64,000 nt of DNA from Alicyclobacillus mali NBRC 102425 (GCF_001570745.1 NZ_BCSG01000011.1:39307-103306), one strand, 5' to 3'; positions 1-9,434 are shown, counted from the stretch's first letter. Numbers and translations: made by a program. Notes: generated by a model from the sequence alone, not told the origin.

Positions 1-560
1 GGACGGCCAGCGAAAAAGGCGATGACGCCGAGCGCCATGAAAAGGGCTGAAACCACAAAGGCCATCCGGTATGCTCCTTCCGTTGCGCGCGCGTAGCCGA
101 TCGTGCGGCTCCGGTTCGCCCGCCACAGACGACCTCCATCCAAGGGAAGGCAGGGCAGCAGGTTGAACACGCCGATCCACAAGTTCAGCGTCACCCAAGT
201 CTGATACGCCTCGGACGACGATAGCCCGCTTGCGGCGAACGCGAGGGCCACCCAACCAAGCCCTAGGTTGACCATGGGCCCGGCGATCGCGACCACCGCT
301 TCGTGCCGTGGCTGACAGCCGAGATCGCCATTCAAAAGTCTCACCGCTCCACCGAATGGCAACAGTTCAATCTGATCCACCTTGTAGCCGAGCGAGCGCG
401 CCACCGCGGCGTGACCCAATTCATGCAGGAGGACGCAGACAAACAGGATGGCGACTTGAAGGAACATATGCGCGAGACATGCGGCCAAGGCCGTCACGAG
501 AAGGAGCGGGTGAATCTTCACCCGCACCCTTACAGCCCTCATCAACGGACCCGACGTCAT
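1..560 (-). CDS. spoIVFB: Stage IV sporulation protein FB, M50 site-2 metalloprotease (3' end outside window)
   Basis: Membrane-embedded zinc protease that, in Bacillus, cuts pro-sigma-K in the mother cell during sporulation. The frame is open from ATG at 560 to the window edge, about 186 codons, so the C-terminus is missing. The catalytic HELGH motif is at residues 46-50 inside a hydrophobic helix, and the second M50 signature (NLLPCLPLDGGR, with the metal-ligand Asp) is near residues 172-183. The ATG overlaps the stop of spoIVFA as ATGA, so the two are translationally coupled. SpoIVFA is the known partner that holds the protease inactive. The order minD-spoIVFA-spoIVFB matches Bacillus. Confidence 0.93.
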   Translation of the reverse strand, partial: MTSGPLMRAVRVRVKIHPLLLVTALAACLAHMFLQVAILFVCVLLHELGHAAVARSLGYKVDQIELLPFGGAVRLLNGDLGCQPRHEAVVAIAGPMVNLGLGWVALAFAASGLSSSEAYQTWVTLNLWIGVFNLLPCLPLDGGRLWRANRSRTIGYARATEGAYRMAFVVSALFMALGVIAFFAGR

Positions 561-1420
561 GCGCTGCCTCCGGAAAACGACACCCATCGCTCGGGATTCT
601 CGAATTTCCCGCTTTTCTCAATGGAAAATCGAAACACGGGATGGGCGGGACGTTTGGGCAGCGTGCCGATTTCTTGGCCGGCGAGAACCACATCATCCGG
701 ATGGACGGCGACGGAACCCAAGCCTCCGTAAAGCGCGATGCCGTCAGCACCGTGATCGATCTTGACCAAATACGTGTTCCCCGTCTGATACACGCCCAAC
801 ACGGTGCCCGGCGCCGCCGCCTGGACGGGATCGCCCGCATCTCCTTGTACCCAGACTTCAGGATGGTCGGGGCCGAAGCTTTGAATCACGCGGCCGAACA
901 CGGGCGCACGCAAAGTGGTAGCCTGGGTCACGCCAAGGGAGAGGGGATGCAGGTGGAGAGAGGCCGACAGGCGATCCAGCTCAGGCTGCACGCGAGACGA
1001 AAAGTCCGCGTCGAACGCGTTCACAGCCTGTGCGGTGATCGCCGAAGGAATGCGCGGATCGTGTTGCAAGGTGTAGCCGGCTGCCACGAGCACGAACGCC
1101 CCAAACAGTTGCCACGTGAGACGGGACGTTCTGCGCACAGCCGCCGAGTCGCCCGATGTGTGAGGCTGAAATCCCCGGCTCTGCCGCGCAGAGCGCGACG
1201 TGAGCGGGCGGCGCCACGCCGCGCTCTCGACCTGACGAATCCCGCCATCGTCGTCCGCGTAGCCGTAGGGCGACAGCGGGGACTCTGGCCAGTCTCCGCC
1301 CTCCGGCTCGCTTGTCCACCGGCTCGGCGCTTCGCGTGCATCGGTGTTTATCCCTGTGGAATCGCCTGCCCGAGGGGGCTCCTCTCGCCTCCGCGACCAG
1401 ACTCGCAAATTTCGTGGCAT
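557..1420 (-). CDS. spoIVFA: Stage IV sporulation protein FA, LytM/M23-like regulator of SpoIVFB
   Basis: Mother-cell membrane protein that anchors and restrains the pro-sigma-K protease in Bacillus. The 287-residue reading starts at ATG 1420, chosen because AGGAGG lies about 8 bases upstream; an in-frame start at 1474 has no such site. One hydrophobic segment lies near residues 115-135 (WQLFGAFVLVAAGYTL). The C-terminal half is M23-like (PVQAAAPGTVLGVY, then VKIDHGADGIALYGGL), but the usual catalytic HxH is absent, as expected for a non-enzymatic SpoIVFA. It follows minD by about 60 bases and overlaps spoIVFB by 4. Its ribosome site and start codon lie in the 3' arm of a long hairpin, described separately. 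Confidence 0.88.
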   Translation of the reverse strand: MPRNLRVWSRRREEPPRAGDSTGINTDAREAPSRWTSEPEGGDWPESPLSPYGYADDDGGIRQVESAAWRRPLTSRSARQSRGFQPHTSGDSAAVRRTSRLTWQLFGAFVLVAAGYTLQHDPRIPSAITAQAVNAFDADFSSRVQPELDRLSASLHLHPLSLGVTQATTLRAPVFGRVIQSFGPDHPEVWVQGDAGDPVQAAAPGTVLGVYQTGNTYLVKIDHGADGIALYGGLGSVAVHPDDVVLAGQEIGTLPKRPAHPVFRFSIEKSGKFENPERWVSFSGGSA

Positions 1421-1471
1421 ACCCGTCCTCCTCTCATCACATCTGTACGCCTCGAGGAGGACAGGTATGCC
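1416..1471 (-). promoter_or_regulatory. RNA hairpin enclosing the spoIVFA ribosome binding site and start codon
   Basis: Two 18-base arms (1416-1433 and 1454-1471) are inverted repeats separated by 20 bases. On the transcribed strand the arms are GGCATACCTGTCCTCCTC and GAGGAGGACGGGTATGCC, giving 18 consecutive pairs including one G-U. The 3' arm contains both the AGGAGG and the ATG of spoIVFA. There is no U-run after it, so it is not an intrinsic terminator. Read-through RNA from minD should therefore have this start masked. Translational control is inferred. Confidence 0.7.
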
Positions 1472-1480
1472 CATGGCTTA

Positions 1481-2281
1481 TCAACGGCCGCCAACCCATT
1501 TGCGGAATCGTCCCCAGAGCCCCGACTTGTCCTCGAGATGCATGAGGGGAACGGATTCGCCGAGGATCCGCCTGGCGATGTTGCGATACGCTGTCGACGC
1601 AGGGACCGACGTGTCCAGCACGACCGGCTCCCCGCGGTTGCTGTTTCGTATCACTCGTTCGTCATCCGGAATCACACCGAGCAAATCACAACCCAGCACC
1701 TGAACAATCTCGTCAATATCCAACATGTCCCCGCGCTTCACCATGTCCGGTCGGATACGATTGACGATGAGCCTCGGCTCCCCGACCTTGTCCCGCTCCA
1801 ACAAGCCGAGCACGCGATCCGCGTCTCGAACCGCGGTGTGCTCGGGCGTCGTCACGACAATCGCCATCTCGGCGGGCGCAACAGCCACCCGAAACCCTTC
1901 TTCGATCCCAGCAGGACAATCGATAATCACGAAGTCGAACGACTGCTTGAGCTCGCTCACCAATTCGACCATCTTTTCAACGGAAAGCGCCCGCTTGTCC
2001 TTCGTCTGGGCGGCAGGCAGCAAGACGAGGTGTTCGAAGCGCTTGTCGCGAATGAGCGCCTGTTCAAGCCGACAATCACCGTTGGCCACATCGACGATGT
2101 CGTAAATGATCCGATTTTCCAACCCCATCACGACGTCAAGGTTACGGAGTCCAATGTCGGCGTCCACCATGCACACCTTTTTCCCAAGAAGGGCGAGCGC
2201 CGTCGACACATTGGCCGTGGTCGTGGTCTTGCCCACGCCGCCTTTTCCAGATGTCATCACAATTGCGGTGCCCACTCGCAT
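1481..2281 (-). CDS. minD: Septum site-determining ATPase MinD
   Basis: ParA/MinD-family ATPase that binds the membrane with ATP and, with MinC, blocks division-septum formation away from midcell. The deviant Walker A motif GKGGVGKTT lies near residues 12-20, followed by VDADIGLRNLD and the Walker B-like FVIIDCPAG. The C-terminal stretch GLWGRFRKWVGG resembles the amphipathic membrane-targeting helix of the family. About 266 residues, the normal length. The ATG at 2281 touches the minC stop; a GTG one codon earlier is equally possible. It is co-transcribed with minC and the mre genes. Confidence 0.95.
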   Translation of the reverse strand: MRVGTAIVMTSGKGGVGKTTTTANVSTALALLGKKVCMVDADIGLRNLDVVMGLENRIIYDIVDVANGDCRLEQALIRDKRFEHLVLLPAAQTKDKRALSVEKMVELVSELKQSFDFVIIDCPAGIEEGFRVAVAPAEMAIVVTTPEHTAVRDADRVLGLLERDKVGEPRLIVNRIRPDMVKRGDMLDIDEIVQVLGCDLLGVIPDDERVIRNSNRGEPVVLDTSVPASTAYRNIARRILGESVPLMHLEDKSGLWGRFRKWVGGR

Positions 2282-2973
2282 CACCTTCGCTCTTCACGCC
2301 CGGAACGTTTTCGCAGTTTATGCCACGGAAGAAAGTACTTCATCTCCGCCACGCGCATCTCACGCCCCTCTAGATACGCGTATTCCATCGTCGCCCGCAT
2401 TTGCGGAGCACGACTGACCACATCCGCGATGCGGATCTGCATGGGTGCGAACTCCGCGGCCGCGACAATCGCCGATTCATCGCCCCCCGCGCCCGCGTGC
2501 GCGATGCCCAACAGGCGACCGAACACGTAAATGTCCCCTGTCGCTTCCACGACGGCGCTCGGGTTCACGTCGCCGATAATCACGACATCTCCGTCAAAGG
2601 AAACAGGCTGTCCTGACCGCACCAAGCCGTGATAGATATGTTGTGCACGCACTCCCTGTTGACGACGCGAAATCTCTCGCGCTTCTGGGGCGCTGCCCCA
2701 GGCCTTTAACAGAAAGTTGTCTCGCTTGCGGAACACATCGAGGATGCGCCACGTCTCCTGGGGGGTCAACAATCGCTTGCCGTAATCGACGTATACATCC
2801 ACAGTCGGTCCTTCGAACAGTTTGCCGGTTTCGCCCGTGATGAGGGTCTCCAAGTACGCGCACATGCGCTCCACGTCCGCTCGCTCGTCCAACAGAAATG
2901 TCAATCCCTCGCGCGTCCCCTTCACGGTCACCGGCGGCCTATGATCCATCAGCGGCTCACTCTCTAAAATCAA
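2281..2973 (-). CDS. minC: Septum site-determining protein MinC
   Basis: Inhibitor of FtsZ polymerisation that acts with MinD to stop polar septation. The 230-residue protein has an N-terminal domain (VTVKGTREGLTFLLDE) and a C-terminal beta-helix-like domain rich in V, G and D repeats (FDGDVVIIGDVNPSAVVEATGDIYVFGRL), typical of MinC. The TTG at 2973 is preferred because GGAGGG stands 8 bases upstream; an internal ATG at 2949 has only a weak site. It is directly followed by minD. A long hairpin separates it from mreD upstream. Confidence 0.92.
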   Translation of the reverse strand: MILESEPLMDHRPPVTVKGTREGLTFLLDERADVERMCAYLETLITGETGKLFEGPTVDVYVDYGKRLLTPQETWRILDVFRKRDNFLLKAWGSAPEAREISRRQQGVRAQHIYHGLVRSGQPVSFDGDVVIIGDVNPSAVVEATGDIYVFGRLLGIAHAGAGGDESAIVAAAEFAPMQIRIADVVSRAPQMRATMEYAYLEGREMRVAEMKYFLPWHKLRKRSGREERR

Positions 2974-3015
2974 CGGCTGCTCCCTCCAGGATGGCGCGAT
3001 CGCCCAACAGGCAAT

Positions 3016-3075
3016 ATTCGCCCTGAATTCGCCGATTTCCTTCCCGTCGGTGAAATCAGCGAGTTCAGGGCGAAT
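3016..3075 (-). promoter_or_regulatory. Long hairpin between mreD and minC
   Basis: Bases 3016-3039 and 3052-3075 form a 24-base inverted repeat around a 12-base loop; in the transcript there is one C-A mismatch and one G-U pair. The 5' arm covers the mreD stop codon. No U-run follows the 3' arm, so a classical terminator is unlikely. It could be an RNA processing site or a polarity element that lowers minCD relative to mreBCD. Confidence 0.6.
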
Positions 3076-3586
3076 CCGCAGAGTGCAACGAATCGTATCG
3101 ACGCCTGCGAGGGCGGTTGAACCAAGATCGGTACAGCGGATAGAGGGCGAGTGCCAACACGCCGTTTACGATCATCCCCTGTAGCGAGGCAGATAGGGCA
3201 AACTGAATGGAGTCGCTGGTCAGCTCGAACAAGCGCATGAAACCGTACGTCAACCACGAATGCACAAAACTGAGAGCCATCGTGGTCAAAAAGGCGATGG
3301 CGAGATTTTTCTGCATGAACTGGCTGAAGACCGCCGCAGCGATATACGCCGCCAGGCCATACGCGAACGCGTTGAGCCCGATGAACGGCCCATAGCACAC
3401 GTCCTGGATAAGCCCAATCGCGATCCCGAAAATCATCGCCAGATTCGGACCCCGAAACAGCGCGAGCAGGACCAGTATCACCAGCACGAAATCCGGGTGA
3501 ATCGCGTTCATCGGCGGAATCTCGAACAGTGTGGCCTGGAGGATCAATCCGACCCAAAGAGACGCGAACGCGATGGCGGCCTTCAC
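3065..3586 (-). CDS. mreD: Rod shape-determining membrane protein MreD
   Basis: Polytopic membrane component of the elongasome, working with MreB and MreC in lateral wall synthesis. The product has 173 residues with about five hydrophobic segments, starting with AAIAFASLWVGLILQATLFE, followed by the family-like HPDFVLVILVLLALFRGP. GTG at 3586 has GGGGAG upstream and overlaps the mreC stop as GTGA, indicating translational coupling. Length and position between mreC and minC match Bacillus. MreD is poorly conserved, so the call rests on hydropathy, length and context together. Confidence 0.9.
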   Translation of the reverse strand: MKAAIAFASLWVGLILQATLFEIPPMNAIHPDFVLVILVLLALFRGPNLAMIFGIAIGLIQDVCYGPFIGLNAFAYGLAAYIAAAVFSQFMQKNLAIAFLTTMALSFVHSWLTYGFMRLFELTSDSIQFALSASLQGMIVNGVLALALYPLYRSWFNRPRRRRYDSLHSADSP

Positions 3587-4449
3587 GGCGAACTCCCCTG
3601 TTCACGCACGACAAACACGTCCTGCAAGAAATCCATTTGAGCCGACGGTTGCACAATGGCGGATTTGGCCGTGTTATGCGCTCCGTAGACGACCTTTGTA
3701 ATGGTGCCAATCACGAGACCACGAGGAAACACGTCACCAAGCCCGGACGTCACGACTTCGTCTCCCACCAGCTGGGAAGAGGGAAGCTGAATGATCTGCC
3801 CGAGAAAGTCCAGATCCAGCTCGCCCGGATTGGTGGTCGAGCCAGTGACGACACCAAACGGCTGCATGTGGCTCGCTTCCACAAGCGCGGACACGCCATC
3901 GCCCAGTTCCGTGTCGGTGATGAGCACCACCCTGGCGCTGTGCGAGCTCACCGTGTCCACGCGCCCGACGAGGCTCCCGTCAGGCGCCACCACAGCCATG
4001 TTCGGCTGAACGCCGTTGGCTGTGCCCACATCAATGGTGAGCGAGGAGTTCCACTGTGAGGGCTCGCGGCCCACCACCACGGCAGGAATCTCGTGCAACT
4101 GATTGACCGTCTTCCGATAGAAATGAAGCATGGTCTGCAGGCGCTGGTTCTCCGCTTGAGCGTCCGCCAGTTCGGCGCGCAGAGCTTGGTAATTCTCCAT
4201 TTCTTGCTTGAGCGCCGCGTTCTCCTCGTACATCTGACGAAGGTCGGTGAGACCCGCGAAAAACCCGGTCAGTTTGCTCACGGGCCGATATACCACGCCA
4301 GATACGGCGCTCTGGATGTCCATCAACACGCGCTCTGGAAACGTCGCGCGGCGTCCCGTCTGCGACAGCGTCAGTCCCGCGATAATCATGAGGACAATGA
4401 GACTCCCGAGGATCAGGAACAACCGGCGACTTGTCAAGTATCGGGACAC
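3583..4449 (-). CDS. mreC: Rod shape-determining protein MreC
   Basis: Bitopic membrane protein whose external domain organises the cell-elongation machinery. The 288-residue protein has a short basic N-terminus, one membrane helix at about residues 9-28 (LFLILGSLIVLMIIAGLTL), a coiled coil at about 70-110 (LTDLRQMYEENAALKQEMEN) and a beta-rich C-terminal domain. The GTG start is preceded by AGAGGGA. It lies between mreB, 23 bases upstream, and mreD, which it overlaps. This is the standard layout of the family. Confidence 0.94.
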   Translation of the reverse strand: MSRYLTSRRLFLILGSLIVLMIIAGLTLSQTGRRATFPERVLMDIQSAVSGVVYRPVSKLTGFFAGLTDLRQMYEENAALKQEMENYQALRAELADAQAENQRLQTMLHFYRKTVNQLHEIPAVVVGREPSQWNSSLTIDVGTANGVQPNMAVVAPDGSLVGRVDTVSSHSARVVLITDTELGDGVSALVEASHMQPFGVVTGSTTNPGELDLDFLGQIIQLPSSQLVGDEVVTSGLGDVFPRGLVIGTITKVVYGAHNTAKSAIVQPSAQMDFLQDVFVVREQGSSP

Positions 4450-4472
4450 GAATATCCCTCTTCCCTGTCACC

Positions 4473-5507
<1,035 letters not shown>

Positions 5508-5523
5508 TCAACGGTGGCTCCTC

Positions 5524-6219
5524 TCATGAAGTGGAATCCATATACCCTTCCGCGCGCAAACTCACAAATCGCCCATCGCCTATCACGATGTGGTCCAGCA
5601 CCTCGATGCCGAGCACCCGCCCCGCCTCGACGAGACGCCTTGTGACCGCAATATCTTCAGGGCTAGGAGATGGGTCGCCACTGGGGTGATTATGTATGCA
5701 CAAGATGCTCGAAGCGCTGATGCGGATCGCACGGCGAAAGATCTCGCGCGGATGTACAATGGAAGCATCCAGGCTGCCCACAGACGACATATCCTCAGCC
5801 AGGACTCGGTGTTTCGTGTCCAGAAGAAGCGTTACAAAATGTTCCTTTTTAAGATACCTCAGTCGATCCATCACATACTTTGCGGCGTCCTCCGCAGTGC
5901 GAATCTGCCGTTTGTCACTGGGCGGCTTTCGCACCACACGTCTGCCCAACTCGACCGCCGCCGCGATTTGCACGGCCTTGGCAGGCCCGATTCCGGGAAC
6001 GCTGAGCAGTTCCGCCACCTCGAGATCCGCCAACCGGTCCAGATCGCCCAAATGGCGACAAAGCGACTGGGCAATTTCGTACACGTTCTGCTTTCCGTTG
6101 CCCGACTGCATGATGCAGGCCAGCAGCTCGTCCACGCGCAACGCGCCCGGCCCAAGACGCATCAGGCGCTCGCGCGGCCCATCCTCCAACTCCGACGCAA
6201 CACAGACATCCCAATCCAT
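5524..6219 (-). CDS. radC: RadC family JAB/MPN-domain protein
   Basis: Member of the RadC family; its biochemical role remains unsettled despite the historical DNA-repair name. The N-terminal part holds a helix-hairpin-helix-like segment (LLSVPGIGPAKAVQIAAAVE). The C-terminal JAB metalloprotease-like domain carries the zinc-binding signature HNHPSGDPSPSPED. ATG 6219 has GAGGTGAG 6 bases upstream; an in-frame ATG at 6225 is too close to that site. The product is about 231 residues. It is the first gene of the radC-mreBCD-minCD group, the same position as in Bacillus. Confidence 0.94.
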   Translation of the reverse strand: MDWDVCVASELEDGPRERLMRLGPGALRVDELLACIMQSGNGKQNVYEIAQSLCRHLGDLDRLADLEVAELLSVPGIGPAKAVQIAAAVELGRRVVRKPPSDKRQIRTAEDAAKYVMDRLRYLKKEHFVTLLLDTKHRVLAEDMSSVGSLDASIVHPREIFRRAIRISASSILCIHNHPSGDPSPSPEDIAVTRRLVEAGRVLGIEVLDHIVIGDGRFVSLRAEGYMDSTS

Positions 6220-6251
6220 GCCCATCTCACCTCGTCTGCATTGATGGCATG

Positions 6252-6280
6252 AGCATACGGAAACGAGCAGGATGGGACAA
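6252..6280 (-). promoter_or_regulatory. Sigma-A-type promoter before radC
   Basis: On the minus strand TTGTCC (6275-6280) and TATGCT (6252-6257) are 17 bases apart, placing the start of transcription near 6245, about 25 bases before radC. It would drive the radC-mre-min group. Confidence 0.45.
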
Positions 6281-6320
6281 ACGGCTTCGGTAAAAAGGGT
6301 GGTACGGAAGTTGAAGACCC

Positions 6321-6345
6321 AAAAAAAGGGTCCGGCGGTCCGGAC
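6321..6345 (-). terminator. Intrinsic terminator after the spoIIB-like gene
   Basis: On the minus strand GTCCGG-accg-CCGGAC (6330-6345) is followed by CC and seven T residues (6321-6327). It ends the transcript of the gene at 6454-7422. Confidence 0.75.
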
Positions 6346-6453
6346 GGATCGAAACAGCTACGAAACCTCGCAACAGAGCCGCAATGCGCTCCACGTGTTT
6401 GCGACATGACCACACTGCGACGGTACTATTGTGAACATGTTCGACAGCATTCG

Positions 6454-7422
6454 TCAATGGCTCATTTTCGACAACTCGATTACACCGGGCCATCCACACA
6501 ATCGGAGCCAGTCGTTCAACGCCTGCACCGCCAAGGCTTCCGAATCGCGCGCATTGCCAACGCGAACGTCCGCAAGAAGCCCCTGAAGCTTCTGATGCAA
6601 GTCAGCCCCCACGCCGCCTTCGCCGCCCGGCCAGGCGCGCCACACGCTCGCCGGGATGGCCAGTGCGTTCTGGAGAGCTCGCTCCGCATCGACCTGCCTC
6701 CCCCCGTCAGCCGCCCAGGAGATGGCCGCCAACAGCCCGCTCTCCGCCAACCCGAGAGCGTCCTCGTCTTGGCGGATCAGCCTTTGAGGGAAGACACCCG
6801 GAACCATCGAATCACCGGCGCGCACCTCGACTGCCTGCAGCTGGTAGTCACTCGGGCGCAGATGCTCCGCTTGCAACCAGTGCTGAATGCCGACCAGCGT
6901 GAGCGCCAGCCACGGGGAAGCCTTCGATGATCCTCGCGGCACCGCGACCTCAACGGACAAGCCCGGATACGCGATGGGCGTGGCTGATCGCGCCTCAACA
7001 AAGGCGGATGTCCCGCGCATCTCGGTTTGAACAGTCGGCACATGATCCGGAGGCGCAGCAAACTGATGAAATCCCGCGAGCGCCACGGTTCCGAGCATCA
7101 TCCCGCTCGCGAGACCGGTCTTCAGTCCCGCTCGAAAACGAGCTTCCCCTTGCGGAAGAATCCAGTCGCGGACGGCGCGCTTGACGCGGTCCCAGCCCGC
7201 AGCGGGCATCCCCGTCGATCGCGTCTCCTCAATGCGCGCGCGCATCGCGGTGAGCGTGATAGGTGCGCGCCGGCGCTCGATGCGCAGCACCGGTTCTTCG
7301 GCCTGTGGGGCCGCGGCGCCCTCGCCTGAGAGGGTCCAGCTCTGCGTCCCCATCCGGACGCGGACTGTGTGTAATGGCGGCTTGCGACTTTCGGGACCAT
7401 GAATGGGGTTCGATGCGTTCAA
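6454..7422 (-). CDS. Single-pass membrane protein at the spoIIB locus (possible SpoIIB-like)
   Basis: Unrecognised by direct sequence signature. The N-terminal part of about 100 residues is cytoplasmic in style and rich in Arg, Pro and Glu. One membrane helix follows (GLASGMMLGTVALAGFHQF), then an external domain of about 190 residues. The position is the one spoIIB holds in Bacillus, between folC and radC. SpoIIB has the same plan of basic N-terminus, one helix and external SPOR domain, and a length near 330. No SPOR repeat can be asserted by eye. The TTG at 7422 is preferred for its GGGAGG site 8 bases upstream; a GTG at 7446 is the alternative. The SpoIIB assignment is an inference from context. 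Confidence 0.75.
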   Translation of the reverse strand: MNASNPIHGPESRKPPLHTVRVRMGTQSWTLSGEGAAAPQAEEPVLRIERRRAPITLTAMRARIEETRSTGMPAAGWDRVKRAVRDWILPQGEARFRAGLKTGLASGMMLGTVALAGFHQFAAPPDHVPTVQTEMRGTSAFVEARSATPIAYPGLSVEVAVPRGSSKASPWLALTLVGIQHWLQAEHLRPSDYQLQAVEVRAGDSMVPGVFPQRLIRQDEDALGLAESGLLAAISWAADGGRQVDAERALQNALAIPASVWRAWPGGEGGVGADLHQKLQGLLADVRVGNARDSEALAVQALNDWLRLCGWPGVIELSKMSH

Positions 7423-7510
7423 CGCCTCCGCCTCCCGCCGCTTCACGTCATCATCACGGCTAGTCTATGTGCCGGCGGTCGGAGGTATGCGAGTTTTACG
7501 AGATTCAATA

Positions 7511-7562
7511 GGGGCATGCCCCTCGGCGCGAACCCTGTGTCTTAGGGACGCCTCCGAGGGGC
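7511..7562 (-). terminator. Strong hairpin after the secreted phosphatase gene
   Basis: Arms GCCCCTCGG and CCGAGGGGC (7518-7526 and 7554-7562) pair, with an inner CCCT/AGGG stem, and the palindrome GGGGCATGCCCC (7511-7522) adjoins. The position just past the stop suggests transcript ending, but there is no U-run. Confidence 0.4.
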
Positions 7563-7569
7563 GAGAGGT

Positions 7570-9396
7570 TCAATCGGCTTGCTGCGGGGAAAAGAGGTAG
7601 AACGTGAGATTGCCATACGTGTACGTGTGCATCTCAGCTCCGATGAGCGGATCGATCTCGTCCACTGGCACCAACCACACACCGTTTGAGCGCATCAGCG
7701 GCGCCTTCAAGTGAACCGGTTCACCATCGACGGAGACCTTGCCGGATCGCTCGTCAATCGCGACATCGTGTCCCTGGTACGTGAAGCGAGCCACGCGGTT
7801 TGCCTCGCGCAGGACGACGTCCAGATTCTGCGCGTAGTGATTGAGACTGAGATAGGTCACACCGCGGACGACCTGCGGCTGCGCGTCCGGCGTCACGGGC
7901 TCACCCGTCGTGGGATCCAGAAACACTGGCGGATTGTTCAGGTGCCAGTCGAACATGTTCATGAGCGATCCCGCCAGCGTGTCATACGACGCAGGTCCGA
8001 GCGAACCGAGGCCCCAGTTTTGTTCAATGAACTTCAATACGGAGGTCTGGTCGATCAATGTGTTGTCGACGAAGTTGTGCTTGGCGTACGGCGAAATGAC
8101 CAGGAAGGGCACGCGAGGGCCATAGCCGGCACGGTCCGTGCCGTTCTGCAGCACCGGCTTCCCTCCAAGCACGTCGACAGCCGGATCGTTCGAACCGTTG
8201 ACCAGCGGCGGCATGACGTGATCGTACCAACCATCGGAATCGTCGTACGTGATGACGATGGCGGTCGAGGACCAGTCCGGCGACGCCTCAATCTGGTTGA
8301 TGGTCTGGACCAACCAGCGCTGCTCGTCCAGCGGATCCGAATAACCCGCGTGGCCGTCCTCGTATTCGGGCGCCTTGAGGAAGCTCACCGCTGGCATGTT
8401 TCCGTTCTGAAGCGCCATGAAGAAGTCCGTGATGTCATACTGATGGTTCGCCTGATCTGTGTGGCCGATCATCGACACGCTGGATGGCGGCAGATGATTG
8501 GGATTGGCAGTGGATGCGTAATACTGGAACGGCTCGTGGTGCGCGCTGTAGTCGGTTGTCTCGTCTGTGCCGGCGATGTTGTTGTCCTTCGCATTGGGAT
8601 TGGCGAAACCGCCCTGGAACCAGCCCCACGTGATACCCTTTGCGTTCAGAAGGTCCCCAATGTTTTTGCCGGACATGGCCATGGTCATACCCTTGGAGGC
8701 GCTGTCGTAATAGGGATCAATGTCACCGATATCCACGCCATTCTGGGTGACCGCATTGGTCGGGAAATTTTTGCTGCCCGGCTGTAACACTTGCGCCGTA
8801 CCCGTCGTCTGATTGGACGAATACACCGTCGCCCCCGCGGTATCGCCCGAGATGAGATTGATGGCGCCAGGCGTGGACGGCCCGTACTGCGTGCAGTACG
8901 CGTTGTCGTTCAGCGCAAAGTGTTGTGCATAGTACCACAGCGCCGTGACCGTGTTTCCGTCGTAGTAGTCGAGATCGATGGGATTCCCCCGGCCCACGGT
9001 GTTGATGAAATTGTCCATGCGGCCGCCGTCGACCGATTGTTGCTCCGGCGTGTAGTTGTGATTCATGTCCTGGGTCACGGCCTGAGAACGGTCCAGGCGC
9101 TGCGGGTTCGTGCCATTCGGATTGTTGGTGAGCAGGCTGCCCGAAAGGCCATTGACACTCGGCGTGTCAGGGGCGGCGTAGAAGGGCGGCTCGCCTGCGG
9201 GATTGGCGGCATTCGGATATGTGCCAAAGTAGTGGTCGAAGGATACGTTTTCGTCGAAAATGACCACGAGGTGCTGAATCGGCGTCGCAGTCGTGGCGGT
9301 CGGCGAGACCGTGTCGCTGGCGAGCGCTTGCGGTGCCATGGCCGTCAGCATGGCCACAGACGCCGCCAAAACAGGAGACCATCGTCTGGCTTTCAC
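7570..9396 (-). CDS. Secreted phosphoesterase / acid phosphatase-phospholipase C family
   Basis: Exported hydrolase of the phosphoesterase family that includes acid phosphatases (AcpA) and non-haemolytic phospholipase C. A signal peptide of about 27 residues (basic start, hydrophobic core, APQALA cleavage region) begins at GTG 9396, chosen because GGGGAGGGGG lies upstream. The family N-terminal motif FDENVSFDHYFGTYP and the metal-site stretch TYDDSDGWYDHVMPP are both present. About 608 residues. It is transcribed alone: its own promoter region has Pho-box-like repeats and a hairpin follows it. A role in phosphate release from organic phosphate outside the cell is inferred; whether it acts on phospholipid or phosphomonoester is unclear. 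Confidence 0.88.
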   Translation of the reverse strand: MKARRWSPVLAASVAMLTAMAPQALASDTVSPTATTATPIQHLVVIFDENVSFDHYFGTYPNAANPAGEPPFYAAPDTPSVNGLSGSLLTNNPNGTNPQRLDRSQAVTQDMNHNYTPEQQSVDGGRMDNFINTVGRGNPIDLDYYDGNTVTALWYYAQHFALNDNAYCTQYGPSTPGAINLISGDTAGATVYSSNQTTGTAQVLQPGSKNFPTNAVTQNGVDIGDIDPYYDSASKGMTMAMSGKNIGDLLNAKGITWGWFQGGFANPNAKDNNIAGTDETTDYSAHHEPFQYYASTANPNHLPPSSVSMIGHTDQANHQYDITDFFMALQNGNMPAVSFLKAPEYEDGHAGYSDPLDEQRWLVQTINQIEASPDWSSTAIVITYDDSDGWYDHVMPPLVNGSNDPAVDVLGGKPVLQNGTDRAGYGPRVPFLVISPYAKHNFVDNTLIDQTSVLKFIEQNWGLGSLGPASYDTLAGSLMNMFDWHLNNPPVFLDPTTGEPVTPDAQPQVVRGVTYLSLNHYAQNLDVVLREANRVARFTYQGHDVAIDERSGKVSVDGEPVHLKAPLMRSNGVWLVPVDEIDPLIGAEMHTYTYGNLTFYLFSPQQAD

Positions 9397-9434
9397 AGTG
9401 GGTGAACCCCCTCCCCTATTGGTCACACGAGCCG

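Noticed and set aside
1416..1471. Hairpin as an intrinsic terminator of minD
   Set aside because: No U-run follows the 3' arm, and the arm contains the next gene's ribosome site and start.
308..2530. 740-codon open frame on the plus strand across spoIVFA, minD and part of minC
   Set aside because: It is antisense to well-identified genes; the translation is Arg/His-rich without motifs, as expected from GC-rich antisense frames.
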